Source: an uncultured bacterium
Lineage (GTDB): Bacteria > Bacillota > Clostridia > Lachnospirales > Lachnospiraceae
Assembly (NCBI GenBank): GCA_947567075.1
Contig: CANOLZ010000007.1
Span: 1 to 44,144, forward strand
Length of the DNA stretch: 44,144 nt
Direction of reading: 5' to 3'
Shown: in pieces, positions 1 to 7,439 of the stretch
Layout of the letters: every line of letters starts with the position of its first letter
Position numbering within the stretch: position 1 is the first letter of the stretch
Made by a program: the position numbers and the translations under genes
The notes under the pieces: generated by a model
The model's input: the letters and a program-made list of their open reading frames with translations, nothing else
Told to the model about the DNA's origin: nothing
Databases searched by the model: none

Positions 1-1
1 A

Positions 2-423
2 TATGAGTATCCTTTATTAACCGTTACCAAAAATGGTTATACAAAAGGTTTATATACCCAAGGGCATTATCAATCAAAACGAAGTCAACGTAGTTCAGCT
101 AAGGAATCATTAGAGAATTTAATCACCTTCTGTGCATACAAACAAATCCTCGTGTTCATGTAGTAATGCAAAATTATAATCATGCGAACTATCGAAATAG
201 TAAACCAAAAAAAGTTCTCGAATATTTGATGCTATGCGGTGATAAAAATTTGAATCAAGTAAATGTTGATTTGCTTAAAAAATCCGTATACAATTTATTG
301 CCAAGTAAAAATAATTCCATGTATGATTCCCATATGTATTGGTCACAAAGGGCATTTAATATCTGTGATATATTGATAGTATTTTCATTTATTGGAGCAA
401 GTTTTTCATGTGTGTTTTTTTAA
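2..423 (+). pseudogene. unrecognised broken reading frame at left edge
   Basis: One frame is open from the left edge to a TAG at 161-163 (reads ...KESLENLITF...). A second frame, open from about 115 to the stop at 423, reads ...NHLLCIQTNPRVHVVMQNYN.... The second looks like the continuation of the first after a one-base frameshift near 115-130, so this is probably the C-terminal end of a damaged gene that begins outside the window. The last 25 or so residues are hydrophobic. I do not recognise a family. The ATG at 166 lacks a convincing ribosome binding site, which also argues for a fragment rather than a small gene. Confidence 0.3.
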
Positions 424-737
424 ACTAAAACCTAATCATTATTTATGTCTATACTTTCATGATTGTGATTTAAATGTTTGAAATAAATTAATCACTATTT
501 TAAAAAGAAACTACTTTCAGTTTATCACCCAAATACATATTCGCAAAAGGGTTATTTTAAAAAATATTATTAGTCCTAAAAAGTCTTTAAATGGAGAATC
601 TGTACTTATTTTTTTCCAAAGGAGTTACTCCAATAGAGCATAATGCCCAAGAAGATATATCTGAAATGGAACACAATATTATTCGTCAAGCTAAATTCAT
701 GATAAAATTAAATGGAGATATCCTATCATTTCATTTT
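424..737. other. AT-rich stretch without a supported gene
   Basis: No clear gene, RNA or terminator is visible. A frame opening at ATG 591 reads through into the antisense of ogt. Only its first 45 or so codons lie outside ogt, and they match nothing I recognise. Confidence 0.4.
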
Positions 738-1271
738 TCATGGTGCAGAGCTTTTTTTCGGGATAAAAAATGTGTCCTTGTACCCTTTTTCTATTTTCAA
801 AAGCTGGATTTTTTTGTCAATCCCGCCTGCATATCCAGTAAGACTGCCATTTCTACCGACTACTCTATGGCAGGGCACAATAATGGATATTTCATTGTGC
901 GCCACTGCACCCCCAACTGCCTGTGCCGACATTCTTGCAAGCCCCCTTTTTTTAGCCAGCAACTTTGCAATATCGCCATAAGTTTTTGTCTGTCCATAAG
1001 GGATTTGATAGAGAATTTCCCACACTTCCTTTTGGAACTCACTTCCTGTAAAATGAAGGGACAGCTTAAAACTAGGCTCATTTCCTGAAAAATAAATGTC
1101 AAGCCATCTTTTAGCCTGCTCAAATATGGGTAGTTCTTTTTCCTTATTTTCCTTATCAAGATAGAGTGCAAAGTATTTCTGTCCCTCAAACCATAATCCT
1201 GTCAAACCAATCTCATCTGCCGCCAGTAGGATATTGCCTAGTGGTGATTTATATTTACTTGTGTACTGCAT
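738..1271 (-). CDS. ogt: methylated-DNA--protein-cysteine S-methyltransferase
   Basis: This is a suicide DNA repair protein that moves the methyl group from O6-methylguanine (or O4-methylthymine) onto its own cysteine. With the start at 1271 it has 177 residues, normal for the family. The active-site motif PCHRV is at residues 133-137 with acceptor Cys134, preceded by the helix-turn-helix part (FQKEVWEILYQIPYGQTKTY, about 79-98) and AVGGAV. An upstream in-frame ATG at 1334 would add 21 unrelated residues. The ATG at 1271 is preferred because GAGG lies about six bases before it and the protein then begins at the conserved YTSKYKSPLG block. It stands alone, so no operon context is visible. Confidence 0.9.
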   Translation of the reverse strand: MQYTSKYKSPLGNILLAADEIGLTGLWFEGQKYFALYLDKENKEKELPIFEQAKRWLDIYFSGNEPSFKLSLHFTGSEFQKEVWEILYQIPYGQTKTYGDIAKLLAKKRGLARMSAQAVGGAVAHNEISIIVPCHRVVGRNGSLTGYAGGIDKKIQLLKIEKGYKDTFFIPKKSSAP

Positions 1272-1334
1272 TGTTTCCCTCATTTCTGTGGGGCATTTTG
1301 TGTTTATGAAGTTGTCCCCAGTCTCTTTCCCCAT

Positions 1335-1729
1335 TGTTTTTTCATGTATATTTTAGTCAGTTTGTATCCCTTTGCTCATGTTTCTTCCAGTGTACCATAA
1401 AGAGTATGTTTTTACTAGGAAGACGAATGATTTTTATGCTTTTCACTGAATTTTCAAGTGTCAAACATGCTAAACAATCGTGTAAACTCTATCAACTTGA
1501 ACAGGAAAATGGATTTTTTATATTTGTACATAGATAAGGATAAAATGGGAAAAATTCACTAAAATCTTCCTTTTGGAAATGTTGCAATACCTTGCTATTA
1601 ATGACATAAAACAACTTTTTTCGATAAAATAAATGGAATTTCTACAATTTCATTGAAAAAGCCAAGATAAGGATGTAGAATATATAGTAATACAATGGAG
1701 GGGGCTAACATGTGATATAGCATAAAAGG
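1335..1729. other. intergenic, no supported gene
   Basis: Low-complexity AT-rich DNA. A 67-codon frame at 1334-1537 has no ribosome binding site and no family resemblance, so I leave it out. A strong purine run (GGAGGGGG) at about 1697 is followed by ATG-TGA, which may be the remains of the start region of the decayed response regulator that follows. Confidence 0.4.
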
Positions 1730-1958
1730 AGAATATTACAAAGTTTCGTTTTAAAGAACAGAAAAATTCACTTTAATGGAAAACTAAAAGATGTTGCAAA
1801 AAAAGTAACAATTAGTTTTATATTCATTCACTGTTCCTTTTTGATTAATTTGAATTATGTGGCCAGATGTAGATGGATTGCGCATCAATATAAGCCGCAC
1901 TTATAGAAAGTATGCTAGAGATAAAATTATGGAATATAAATGGAAGAGGATGGGATAA
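1730..1958 (+). pseudogene. decayed LytTR response regulator, C-terminal fragment
   Basis: Reading 1730-1870 in one frame gives a LytTR DNA-binding-domain series: KNRKIHFNGKLKDVAKK, then FIFIHCSFLINLNYVAR. After a frameshift near 1865-1880, the next frame gives DGLRINISRTYRKYARDKI and ends at TAA 1956-1958. In intact AgrA/LytTR regulators these segments follow each other (…GKLKDV…FIFIHCSYLINLNYV…DG…ISRSYRK…). The receiver domain is absent, so the gene has lost its 5' part, and the segment before GKLKDV also looks shortened. It ends one base before the kinase start, the usual arrangement of a regulator-kinase pair. The motifs were recognised by eye. Confidence 0.65.
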
Positions 1959-1959
1959 T

Positions 1960-2119
1960 ATGTTTGAATTAGGCATAGCTTTTTGCACAAATTTATTTAG
2001 GACTTATATTATGAAAAGGTTTATGACCCTGTTTTTTGAAAAAAAGGAAGAAAGGAAATATGTAGAAGTAGGAGTTTATTCTTTATTTTTTCTTCTCACT
2101 TTGTGGGCTCACGTAAGAT
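1960..2119 (+). pseudogene. N-terminus of an AgrC-like GHKL sensor kinase, cut by an insertion sequence
   Basis: The start at 1960 follows GAGGATGG with suitable spacing. The frame reads MFELGIAFCTNLFRTYIMKR and then a charged stretch (FFEKKEERKYVE) and a hydrophobic segment (YSLFFLLTLWA). This matches the N-terminal membrane part common to peptide-sensing GHKL kinases of Lachnospiraceae. About 53 codons survive before the insertion sequence begins at 2120. I find no continuation of the sensor or the GHKL ATPase part on the far side of the element. The kinase is therefore non-functional here. Confidence 0.6.
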
Positions 2120-2144
2120 TGAACGGAACCCCAAATATTGGACA
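2120..2144 (+). repeat. left terminal inverted repeat of the IS element
   Basis: It begins TGAACGGAACCCCAAAT and pairs with 2996-3020 at 22 of 25 positions. Confidence 0.85.
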
Positions 2145-2158
2145 GTTTATAATTAGGG

Positions 2159-2953
2159 TCAGGCAACTTTAAAGGATTGATTCCTATAAGCAACAGGACT
2201 CAGTCCTTTTAGTTTTCCCTTAATTCTCTTATGGTTGTAATAATCTATATAGTCTTCCAATTCTTTTATAAATTCTTCTATGCTGGCAAAAGTTTCCCCA
2301 TAGAACATTTCTGATTTGAGTAGGCCAAAAAAGTTTTCCATAATTGAGTTATCCAGGCAGTTCCCTTTTCTGGACATGCTTTGCGGGACTCCCTTTTCCT
2401 TAAGTTTTTCCTGGTAATCTTTTAAACGGTAGCACCACCCCTGGTCGGAATGGAAGATTAAACCCGTCCCGTCCGGTATTGTATGGAACGCCTTTTCCAG
2501 CATGTCCGTAATCATTTTATAATTTGGGGTTAATGATATGCTGTAAGCTATAATCTCGCTGTTATACATGTCCAGTATTGGCGACAGGTAGACTTTCCTG
2601 CCAAGCAGCGCAAATTCGGTTACATCCGTCGTCCATTTTTCATTGGGCTTTTTGGCATGGAAATCCCGCTGGATAAGGTTTTCTGCCGCCTTATTGGTTT
2701 CCCCACGGAAGGAATTGTATTTTTTGCGCCTTATTTTACAGCATAAGCCCATTTCATTCATCAGTTCCAGCACTGTTTTATGGTTCAGGCAGATTCCCCT
2801 GTTATGCAGCTCCATCGTTATCCTGCGGTAACCATACCTTGCCTTATGCAGCTCAAAAATGGATTTTATCATCTCCTTATGCCCTGCATAGTCATTGATT
2901 ACCTGGGCAATCAAATCCTTTGGGTCATGTTTCCCGGATCTTATTTTTGACAT
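2159..2953 (-). CDS. IS3-family transposase OrfB (DDE integrase core)
   Basis: This is the catalytic subunit that cuts and joins element ends. With ATG at 2953 it has 264 residues: an HTH_21-like N-terminal part with YGYRRITMEL (about 40-49), then the rve integrase core. The DD(35)E triad is intact: Asp110 (TTDVTEF), Asp170 (FHSDQG) and Glu206 (MENFFG) with exactly 35 residues between the last two. The C-terminal YYNHKRIKGKLKGLSPVAYR block is typical of the family. An in-frame TTG at 2971 overlaps the GGAGG ribosome binding site (2965-2969) and is unlikely to be the start. The catalytic protein looks complete, but the usual OrfA partner that binds the ends is missing. Confidence 0.9.
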   Translation of the reverse strand: MSKIRSGKHDPKDLIAQVINDYAGHKEMIKSIFELHKARYGYRRITMELHNRGICLNHKTVLELMNEMGLCCKIRRKKYNSFRGETNKAAENLIQRDFHAKKPNEKWTTDVTEFALLGRKVYLSPILDMYNSEIIAYSISLTPNYKMITDMLEKAFHTIPDGTGLIFHSDQGWCYRLKDYQEKLKEKGVPQSMSRKGNCLDNSIMENFFGLLKSEMFYGETFASIEEFIKELEDYIDYYNHKRIKGKLKGLSPVAYRNQSFKVA

Positions 2954-2973
2954 AAAAATATGCACCTCCAAAT

Positions 2974-3002
2974 ATTATACATGATTTTTTTCACATGTCC
3001 AA
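2974..3002 (-). promoter_or_regulatory. putative transposase promoter with its -35 inside the inverted repeat
   Basis: On the minus strand TTGGAC (2997-3002) and TATAAT (2974-2979) are 17 bases apart. The predicted start of transcription falls on or just before the GGAGG site, so the leader would be extremely short. Confidence 0.5.
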
Positions 3003-3020
3003 CATTTGGGGTGCGGTTCA
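2996..3020 (-). repeat. right terminal inverted repeat of the IS element
   Basis: On the minus strand it begins TGAACCGCACCCCAAAT and ends TTGGACA. It is the transposase-proximal end, and TTGGAC also forms a possible -35 element. Confidence 0.85.
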
Positions 3021-3079
3021 TTTCAAGGGTGGTTTTTCTATGTAGGATTACTTACAAAAATGAAAGATAAATGTAAGCA

Positions 3080-3681
3080 ATGCCAGAAGGAACATACCAA
3101 AAGTCAAATTTTCATAGGCATCATCTCCATTCTGCAAAAATATTTGCTTTCTTCGGATTGTTATCAAATTTATTTTGTTTTTTATCAAGATTGAAATTTG
3201 ACATCTACTATTCCTATATGGGGATTATAAACATCCACACGGACAAAAAAATGCAGGAAATGGAAAAGGAATATATAGCGTACTACACGTTAAACTGCCA
3301 TATTTCTTTTTATCCTTTGGATTTCAATAATTATTTGGATTACATTGATAATTTATGTATGGAGTATAAGCGAAGATACAGCGATTCTCATCTTGAATAT
3401 TTTGAAAGATATAAGTTGGAAATAATTTGTTCTTTGAGTTATATCAGCCCATAGAGTCTGGAAGTAAGTTTTCCAATGATAGGCCGGCATTTACTTATGT
3501 GGATAATTTGAGGAGTTCTGTAGATTGGGATGTGAGAAATGCAAGACAGGCGTTGGATGAGAGAAAGCCAATGGTCAATGAATATGTAGAGTTTAATCAT
3601 GCAGAGTCACCAGACGAAACAGAATTACTCCTTCAGATTGCTGCATATTTTGATGCATTACAGTGCCAATGGATACATTAA
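3080..3681 (+). pseudogene. unrecognised, probably frameshifted coding remnant
   Basis: Two overlapping frames look coding. The first (3080-3454) carries a charged, tyrosine-rich stretch including EKEYIAYYTLNCHISFYPLD and YIDNLCMEYKRRYSDSHLEY. The second (open from 3415, stop at 3681) reads LFFELYQPIESGSKF, RPAFTYVDNLRSSVDWDVRN and ends ALQCQWIH. The switch near 3415-3440 suggests one gene with a frameshift. The first 35 or so codons of frame 1 look non-coding. There is no good ribosome binding site for either ATG/TTG. I do not recognise the family. It does not resemble the missing part of the GHKL kinase. Confidence 0.3.
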
Positions 3682-4025
3682 TCAAAGTATGTCAAATACT
3701 GAGGAATTTCGCAGAAAACCCAAATATTAACGAGATAAGGAATAAAATTTTTGTCAGTAGTTTCCATTTTTCATAAATATAATTTATTTTTTCGGTTGTA
3801 TGGCATATAGTTACATATTTACAAGACGGTTGTTAGCCATATTATTTATAACCAAGATGGGGAAATATAAAGAGAGATGATGAGAGGAAAATCCTAATTT
3901 CTGGAACGTGAAGAACGGTCATCAAGTCTACAAAGTTTACCTTCTCTTAACATGGATGGCCTTAGCCAATTGAGTGGGGCAGAGTTTTTCGGGTTCCAAA
4001 AAACAGGGTCGTAGGAAACAGAAAA
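3682..4025. other. intergenic, no supported gene
   Basis: No long reading frame, RNA gene or clear regulatory site is visible. It may be decayed accessory DNA leading up to the inverted-repeat structure at 4026-4112. Confidence 0.35.
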
Positions 4026-4112
4026 CCACCTGCTATAATAGGATACCTCTAAAGTAGACAGATAAAATAGAACAATGGGTTACTTTGAAGGTATTTTATC
4101 ATTGACAGGTGG
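4026..4112. repeat. nested inverted repeat downstream of tRNA-Ala
   Basis: Outer arms CCACCTG (4026-4032) and CAGGTGG (4106-4112) are perfect. Inner arms ATACCTCTAAAGTA (4043-4056) and TACTTTGAAGGTAT (4081-4094) match at 12 of 14 positions. A further GATAAAAT/ATTTTATC pair lies between them. Read on the minus strand, the structure follows the tRNA and is followed by TTTTCTGTTT, so it could act as a terminator. It could also be two facing ends of a lost mobile element. Confidence 0.45.
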
Positions 4113-4122
4113 TCATGATTCA

Positions 4123-4195
4123 TGGAGCATATGGGACTTGAACCCACGGCCTCCACACTGCCAGTGTGGCGCGCTCCCAACTGCGCCAATGCCCC
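4123..4195 (-). tRNA. tRNA-Ala (anticodon GGC)
   Basis: The minus strand folds into a 73-nt cloverleaf. The acceptor arm GGGGCAT pairs with ATGCTCC and contains the G3:U70 wobble that identifies alanine tRNAs. The anticodon stem CCACA/TGTGG encloses loop CTGGCAG with anticodon GGC. The T arm is GTGGG-TTCAAGT-CCCAT. Discriminator base is A73 and no CCA is encoded. TATAAT lies 10 bases upstream (4205-4210), with no clear -35. Confidence 0.93.
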
Positions 4196-4251
4196 GTAAC
4201 AATTATTATAGTAACAAAAAAATACAAAAATAGCAACTACTTTTTCAAATC

Positions 4252-4290
4252 CATAAAATAAAGGGGCTGTTCCCTGTAAGGAGACCAGCC
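4252..4290 (-). terminator. terminator after the cyclophilin gene
   Basis: On the minus strand, GGCTG...TCC-TTACA-GGA...CAGCC is followed by CCCTTTATTTTA, 29 bases beyond the stop codon of the peptidyl-prolyl isomerase gene. Confidence 0.6.
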
Positions 4291-4318
4291 GTTCTTTAAA
4301 AGGATATGATCTTTTTCT

Positions 4319-4933
4319 TTAGTCAATCACTCGAATTTCCGTAATGACTGGCTGATTTTCAGAGCTGACTGTCCCGTTTCCATCAATGACAGGGGTATTG
4401 GCGCATATGAGATCAACAACTTCCATTCCTTCTGTGACATATCCAAATGCTGCATAGTCTCCGTCAAGGAAAAGGCTGTCTTCATGAACAATAAAAAACT
4501 GAGAGCTGGCGCTGTCATAACTTTGGGAACGGGCCATGGAAATAGTACCTCTTGTGTGAGAAATGGGATTTTCCACATTATTTGCTGAAAATTCACCTTT
4601 AATCGTTGTCCCTGAACCTCCTGTTCCATTGCCATCAGGATCTCCTCCTTGGATCATAAAGCCAGAAATAATCCGGTGGAAAGTAAGACCGTTGTAAAAG
4701 CCCTCATTGGCTAGATTGACGAAATTGGTAACCGCAATAGGAGCAGCATCAGCAGATAATTCCAGAGCAATGGTGCCGTAATTTTGAACGTCCATTTCCA
4801 CATGGTGAAGACCAGTCAAATACTCCTTTTTTACATCATTGCCAGAATTGCTACAGGCAGTAAAAGAGAGAGACATAAGCAGGAAAATTAGGGTCATTAT
4901 TTTGATACAGCGCTTGTTTGTTGTAAAATTCAT
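4319..4933 (-). CDS. cyclophilin-type peptidyl-prolyl cis-trans isomerase, lipoprotein
   Basis: It catalyses cis-trans isomerisation of prolyl bonds and is probably tethered outside the membrane as a foldase. The N-terminus has Lys/Arg, a hydrophobic run and a lipobox (LSFTAC), so it should be a lipoprotein. The cyclophilin core shows the catalytic FHRIISGFMIQGGDP block, then SASSQFFI and the FGYVTEGMEVVD region. The 204-residue length is usual for secreted clostridial members. ATG 4933 is chosen over ATG 4945 because GAGGAG lies five bases upstream of the former and inside the latter's coding part. The gene is monocistronic with its own promoter and terminator. Confidence 0.88.
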   Translation of the reverse strand: MNFTTNKRCIKIMTLIFLLMSLSFTACSNSGNDVKKEYLTGLHHVEMDVQNYGTIALELSADAAPIAVTNFVNLANEGFYNGLTFHRIISGFMIQGGDPDGNGTGGSGTTIKGEFSANNVENPISHTRGTISMARSQSYDSASSQFFIVHEDSLFLDGDYAAFGYVTEGMEVVDLICANTPVIDGNGTVSSENQPVITEIRVID

Positions 4934-4958
4934 TGTTCTCCTCATTTCTTTTTTTAGT

Positions 4959-4988
4959 CATTATAGCATGTTGGCGATAACTTGTAAA
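4959..4988 (-). promoter_or_regulatory. promoter of the cyclophilin gene
   Basis: On the minus strand TTTACA (4983-4988) and TATAAT (4959-4964) are 18 bases apart, 25 bases upstream of the chosen start. Confidence 0.55.
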
Positions 4989-5005
4989 TAAACAGAAAGG
5001 GAACC

Positions 5006-5034
5006 TTGTCCCTATAAGCTTGCTATGTTATACT
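5006..5034 (+). promoter_or_regulatory. promoter of the Nudix-lrgAB operon
   Basis: TTGTCC (5006-5011) and TATACT (5029-5034) are 17 bases apart, about 45 bases before the Nudix gene. Confidence 0.6.
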
Positions 5035-5079
5035 GTTAAAACAGAAAGACGAGGGATTGAAAAAATGGGAGGATAAAAA

Positions 5080-6114
5080 ATGGAGCTGACAACACTATGT
5101 TATATAGAGCAAGATGGTAAGTACTTAATGCTTCATCGGACAACAAAGGAGAAGGATATAAATAAAGATAAGTGGATTGGAGTAGGGGGGCATTTTGAAG
5201 AGGGGGAAAGCCCTGAGGACTGTCTTCTCAGGGAGGTGAGAGAGGAGACAGGATTGGAGCTTCTTTCTTATCAGTTTCGGGGAATTCTCACTTTTCAGTT
5301 AAATGAAAGACAGGCGGAGTATATATGCTTATATACAGCAGATAAATTTACAGGAGAGCTTTCTTCCTGCAATGAGGGAACTTTAGAGTGGGTAGATAAG
5401 GAGGAAGTGTTAAAAATGAACCTTTGGGAGGGAGATAAGATTTTCTTTCGCCTTTTAAAGGAGAATGCCCCTTTTTTCTCTATAAAAATGCATTATGAAG
5501 GGGATAAAATGGTATACTGTCAGCTCAATGGAAAAGAACTTGAGCTTTTTGACATTTTAGACAAGGAGGGAAGGGCAACAGGCAAAGTAAGAGAGCGCTC
5601 CTTTGTCCATGAGGATGGAGATCTCCATGGAACAGCCCATGTGTGGATTATGAGGGAGAAGGAGGACAAAAGGTTTGATGTTCTCCTCCAAAAAAGAAGT
5701 TCCCATAAGGATACCCATCCGGAATGTTATGACATATCAGCTGCCGGTCATGTAGTTACAGGAGATGATTACTTAGAGACAGCCTATAGAGAGCTGGAGG
5801 AGGAATTAGGAATTTGTGCAGGGGAAGGGGAACTAGAATACATTGGCATTTGTAGAAGCTATACAGAGGGGATGATTGGCAATAAGAAGTGGATGGACAA
5901 TGAAATAAGCAAAATTTACATATATTGCGGGGAAATAGAGATAGACCATTTAAAGCTCCAGGAGGAAGAAGTAGAGGATGTGAGGTGGATAGACTATGAA
6001 GAATGTTTAAAAGCAATAAAAGAAAAAAAAATAGACCACTGTATCCAATTAGAGGAATTTCTCATGTTGAAAGAGTGGCAGGAAAAACAAAAAAATAGAA
6101 AGAAGGAGCTCTAA
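5080..6114 (+). CDS. double-Nudix hydrolase fusion (MutT-like plus YfcD/IPP-isomerase-like)
   Basis: Two Nudix domains lie in one 344-residue chain. Domain 1 (about 1-140) begins MELTTLCYIEQDGKYLMLHR and has a full Nudix box, GHFEEGESPEDCLLREVREE, as in 8-oxo-dGTP/MutT-type hydrolases. Domain 2 (about 155-330) starts LFDILDKEGRATGKVRERS and resembles the YfcD branch. Its box, GHVVTGDDYLETAYRELEEE, keeps REXXEE but has Asp where the consensus has the first Glu. Substrates cannot be told from sequence; domain 1 likely hydrolyses a nucleotide diphosphate-X. It ends in TAATG, so lrgA starts on its last base and translation is probably coupled. A fused pair is also known in other Firmicutes. Confidence 0.85.
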   Translation: MELTTLCYIEQDGKYLMLHRTTKEKDINKDKWIGVGGHFEEGESPEDCLLREVREETGLELLSYQFRGILTFQLNERQAEYICLYTADKFTGELSSCNEGTLEWVDKEEVLKMNLWEGDKIFFRLLKENAPFFSIKMHYEGDKMVYCQLNGKELELFDILDKEGRATGKVRERSFVHEDGDLHGTAHVWIMREKEDKRFDVLLQKRSSHKDTHPECYDISAAGHVVTGDDYLETAYRELEEELGICAGEGELEYIGICRSYTEGMIGNKKWMDNEISKIYIYCGEIEIDHLKLQEEEVEDVRWIDYEECLKAIKEKKIDHCIQLEEFLMLKEWQEKQKNRKKEL

Positions 6115-6482
6115 TGAAATATATAAAACAATTTTCTATTATTCTATTTCTCTCTTTTTTGGGAGAATGCTTAAAATGGTGCATCCCCTTGCCTATACCA
6201 GCAAGTATTTATGGACTCCTCCTTATGCTTTTTGGTTTAATCTTTAAATGGATTCCCCTTCATTCCGTAGAGGAAACAGGAATGTTTTTTGTAGAAGTAA
6301 TGCCCTATATGTTTATTCCAGCAGGGGTTGGCATTATGAACTCTTGGCTGGAGCTAAAAGGCATGCTTTTGCCTGTGATTGTTATAACTGTTGGAACCAC
6401 AATACTTGTCATGGCAGTGACAGGCAAGGTAACTCAGTATTTAATGAAAAAGGAAGAAAAGAAAGAAGGAAAGGTTTTATAA
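6114..6482 (+). CDS. lrgA: CidA/LrgA family holin-like membrane protein
   Basis: A small integral membrane protein of 122 residues with four hydrophobic segments and a charged, lysine-rich tail. The motif IPLPIPASIYGLLLMLFGL near residues 25-43 is the LrgA/CidA signature. Family members form pairs with LrgB-type proteins and influence murein hydrolase activity, membrane integrity and, in some species, export of overflow metabolites such as pyruvate. The start overlaps the stop of the Nudix gene by one base, and lrgB follows after 36 bases, giving a three-gene operon. Confidence 0.88.
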   Translation: MKYIKQFSIILFLSFLGECLKWCIPLPIPASIYGLLLMLFGLIFKWIPLHSVEETGMFFVEVMPYMFIPAGVGIMNSWLELKGMLLPVIVITVGTTILVMAVTGKVTQYLMKKEEKKEGKVL

Positions 6483-6518
6483 TGGAAAGCCAGCACAGAG
6501 GATAGAGATAAGAAAGGC

Positions 6519-7223
6519 ATGGATATCAATATGAATGAAATGATAAAAGATTGTTTATTTTTTGGCATGGTTATCAGTATTTTTGCTTATGGATTTGGAA
6601 AAAAGTTGAAGGATAAATGGAAGCTTCCTATTTTCAACCCTCTCCTTATCGCCATTTTAACAGTTATTGCAGTTCTTTTGGCATTGGGTATTGAATATGA
6701 AAGCTATTATGCCAGCGCTAAATATTTAAGTTACTTCCTCACACCAGCAACAGTATGCTTGGCCATTCCCTTATACCAGAAGCTTTCTTTACTAAAGAAA
6801 AATATAAAGGCTATTTTACTTGGTATTTTTTCAGGAGCAATGACAAGTATGGGAAGTGTATTCCTCCTATCTTATTTATTTCAATTAAGCCATGAACAGT
6901 ATGTAACCTTACTCCCTAAATCCATTACAACGGCCATTGCTATGGGAGTATCAGAGGAAATGGGAGGGATTGTGACCATCACAGTAGCGGTCATTCTTGT
7001 TACGGGAATACTAGGAAACATGACTGCAGAGATAACATGCAAAGTTTTTAAAATTACAGATCCTGTGGCAAAGGGAGTTGCCATAGGCTGTGCTTCTCAC
7101 AGTATAGGAACGACAAAGGCTATGGAAATGGGAGAAGTAGAGGGAGCTATGGGAAGTTTGGCCATTGTGGTGGCAGGCTTATGTACAGTAGTTTTTATTT
7201 CTATTTTTGCTCAATTTATGTAA
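6519..7223 (+). CDS. lrgB: LrgB family membrane protein
   Basis: Partner of LrgA, 234 residues with about seven hydrophobic segments. The conserved LrgB features are visible: FNPLLIAI near residue 40, LPKSITTAIAMGVSEEMGGI near 130-150, and GCASHSIGTTKAMEMGEVEG near 190-210. Length is normal. Three in-frame ATG codons (6519, 6531, 6540) lie close together. An AGAAAGG element ends just before the first, so 6531 is also possible. A strong terminator at 7334-7376 ends the operon. Confidence 0.9.
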   Translation: MDINMNEMIKDCLFFGMVISIFAYGFGKKLKDKWKLPIFNPLLIAILTVIAVLLALGIEYESYYASAKYLSYFLTPATVCLAIPLYQKLSLLKKNIKAILLGIFSGAMTSMGSVFLLSYLFQLSHEQYVTLLPKSITTAIAMGVSEEMGGIVTITVAVILVTGILGNMTAEITCKVFKITDPVAKGVAIGCASHSIGTTKAMEMGEVEGAMGSLAIVVAGLCTVVFISIFAQFM

Positions 7224-7333
7224 GTATCTGTTTGAAATTTCAATCATGTGAAGGAGGGAGTTTCCTCTTAACAGGATATTTCCAGCTTGTTTTTCTATAA
7301 GGGAACATTAGAAAGAAAATTTGCACTAATATA

Positions 7334-7376
7334 AAAGGATACGCCTAATCCAGTATAAGGATTAGGTGTATCCTTT
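7334..7376. terminator. bidirectional terminator between lrgB and the chemoreceptor gene
   Basis: An 18-bp near-perfect stem (AAAGGATACGCCTAATCC with GGATTAGGTGTATCCTTT, one mismatch/wobble) has a 7-base loop. T-rich sequence flanks it on both strands, so it can serve both convergent units. Confidence 0.85.
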
Positions 7377-7439
7377 GTTATTCATGACAACAGAATCCTC
7401 TCAGAGGACAAGTTCTATTGTTTCTCTTATAAACCTTAT

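Larger units (their letters stand above)
2120..3020 (-). mobile_element. IS3-family (IS150-group-like) insertion sequence, 901 bp, orfB only
   Basis: The element is bounded by 25-bp imperfect inverted repeats at 2120-2144 and 2996-3020, three mismatches, sharing ACCCCAAAT and TTGGACA. The ends and the orfB protein fit the IS150 group of the IS3 family. A full IS150-type element is usually longer and carries orfA, which encodes the helix-turn-helix subunit. Here orfB starts about 43 bases inside the right repeat and no orfA is present. The three or four bases flanking the ends differ (GAT before, TTT after), so no target duplication is seen. This suggests a deletion or rearrangement after insertion. 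It interrupts the GHKL kinase. Confidence 0.85.

Noticed and set aside
591-1088. 165-codon ORF overlapping ogt on the opposite strand
   Set aside because: Most of it is the antisense shadow of a clear DNA repair gene.
1334-1537. 67-codon ORF after ogt
   Set aside because: No ribosome binding site, cysteine/phenylalanine-rich composition typical of random AT-rich DNA, no family resemblance.
3021-3200. Continuation of the GHKL kinase beyond the insertion sequence
   Set aside because: No GHKL motifs or hydrophobic sensor pattern in any frame; the flanks also show no target duplication.
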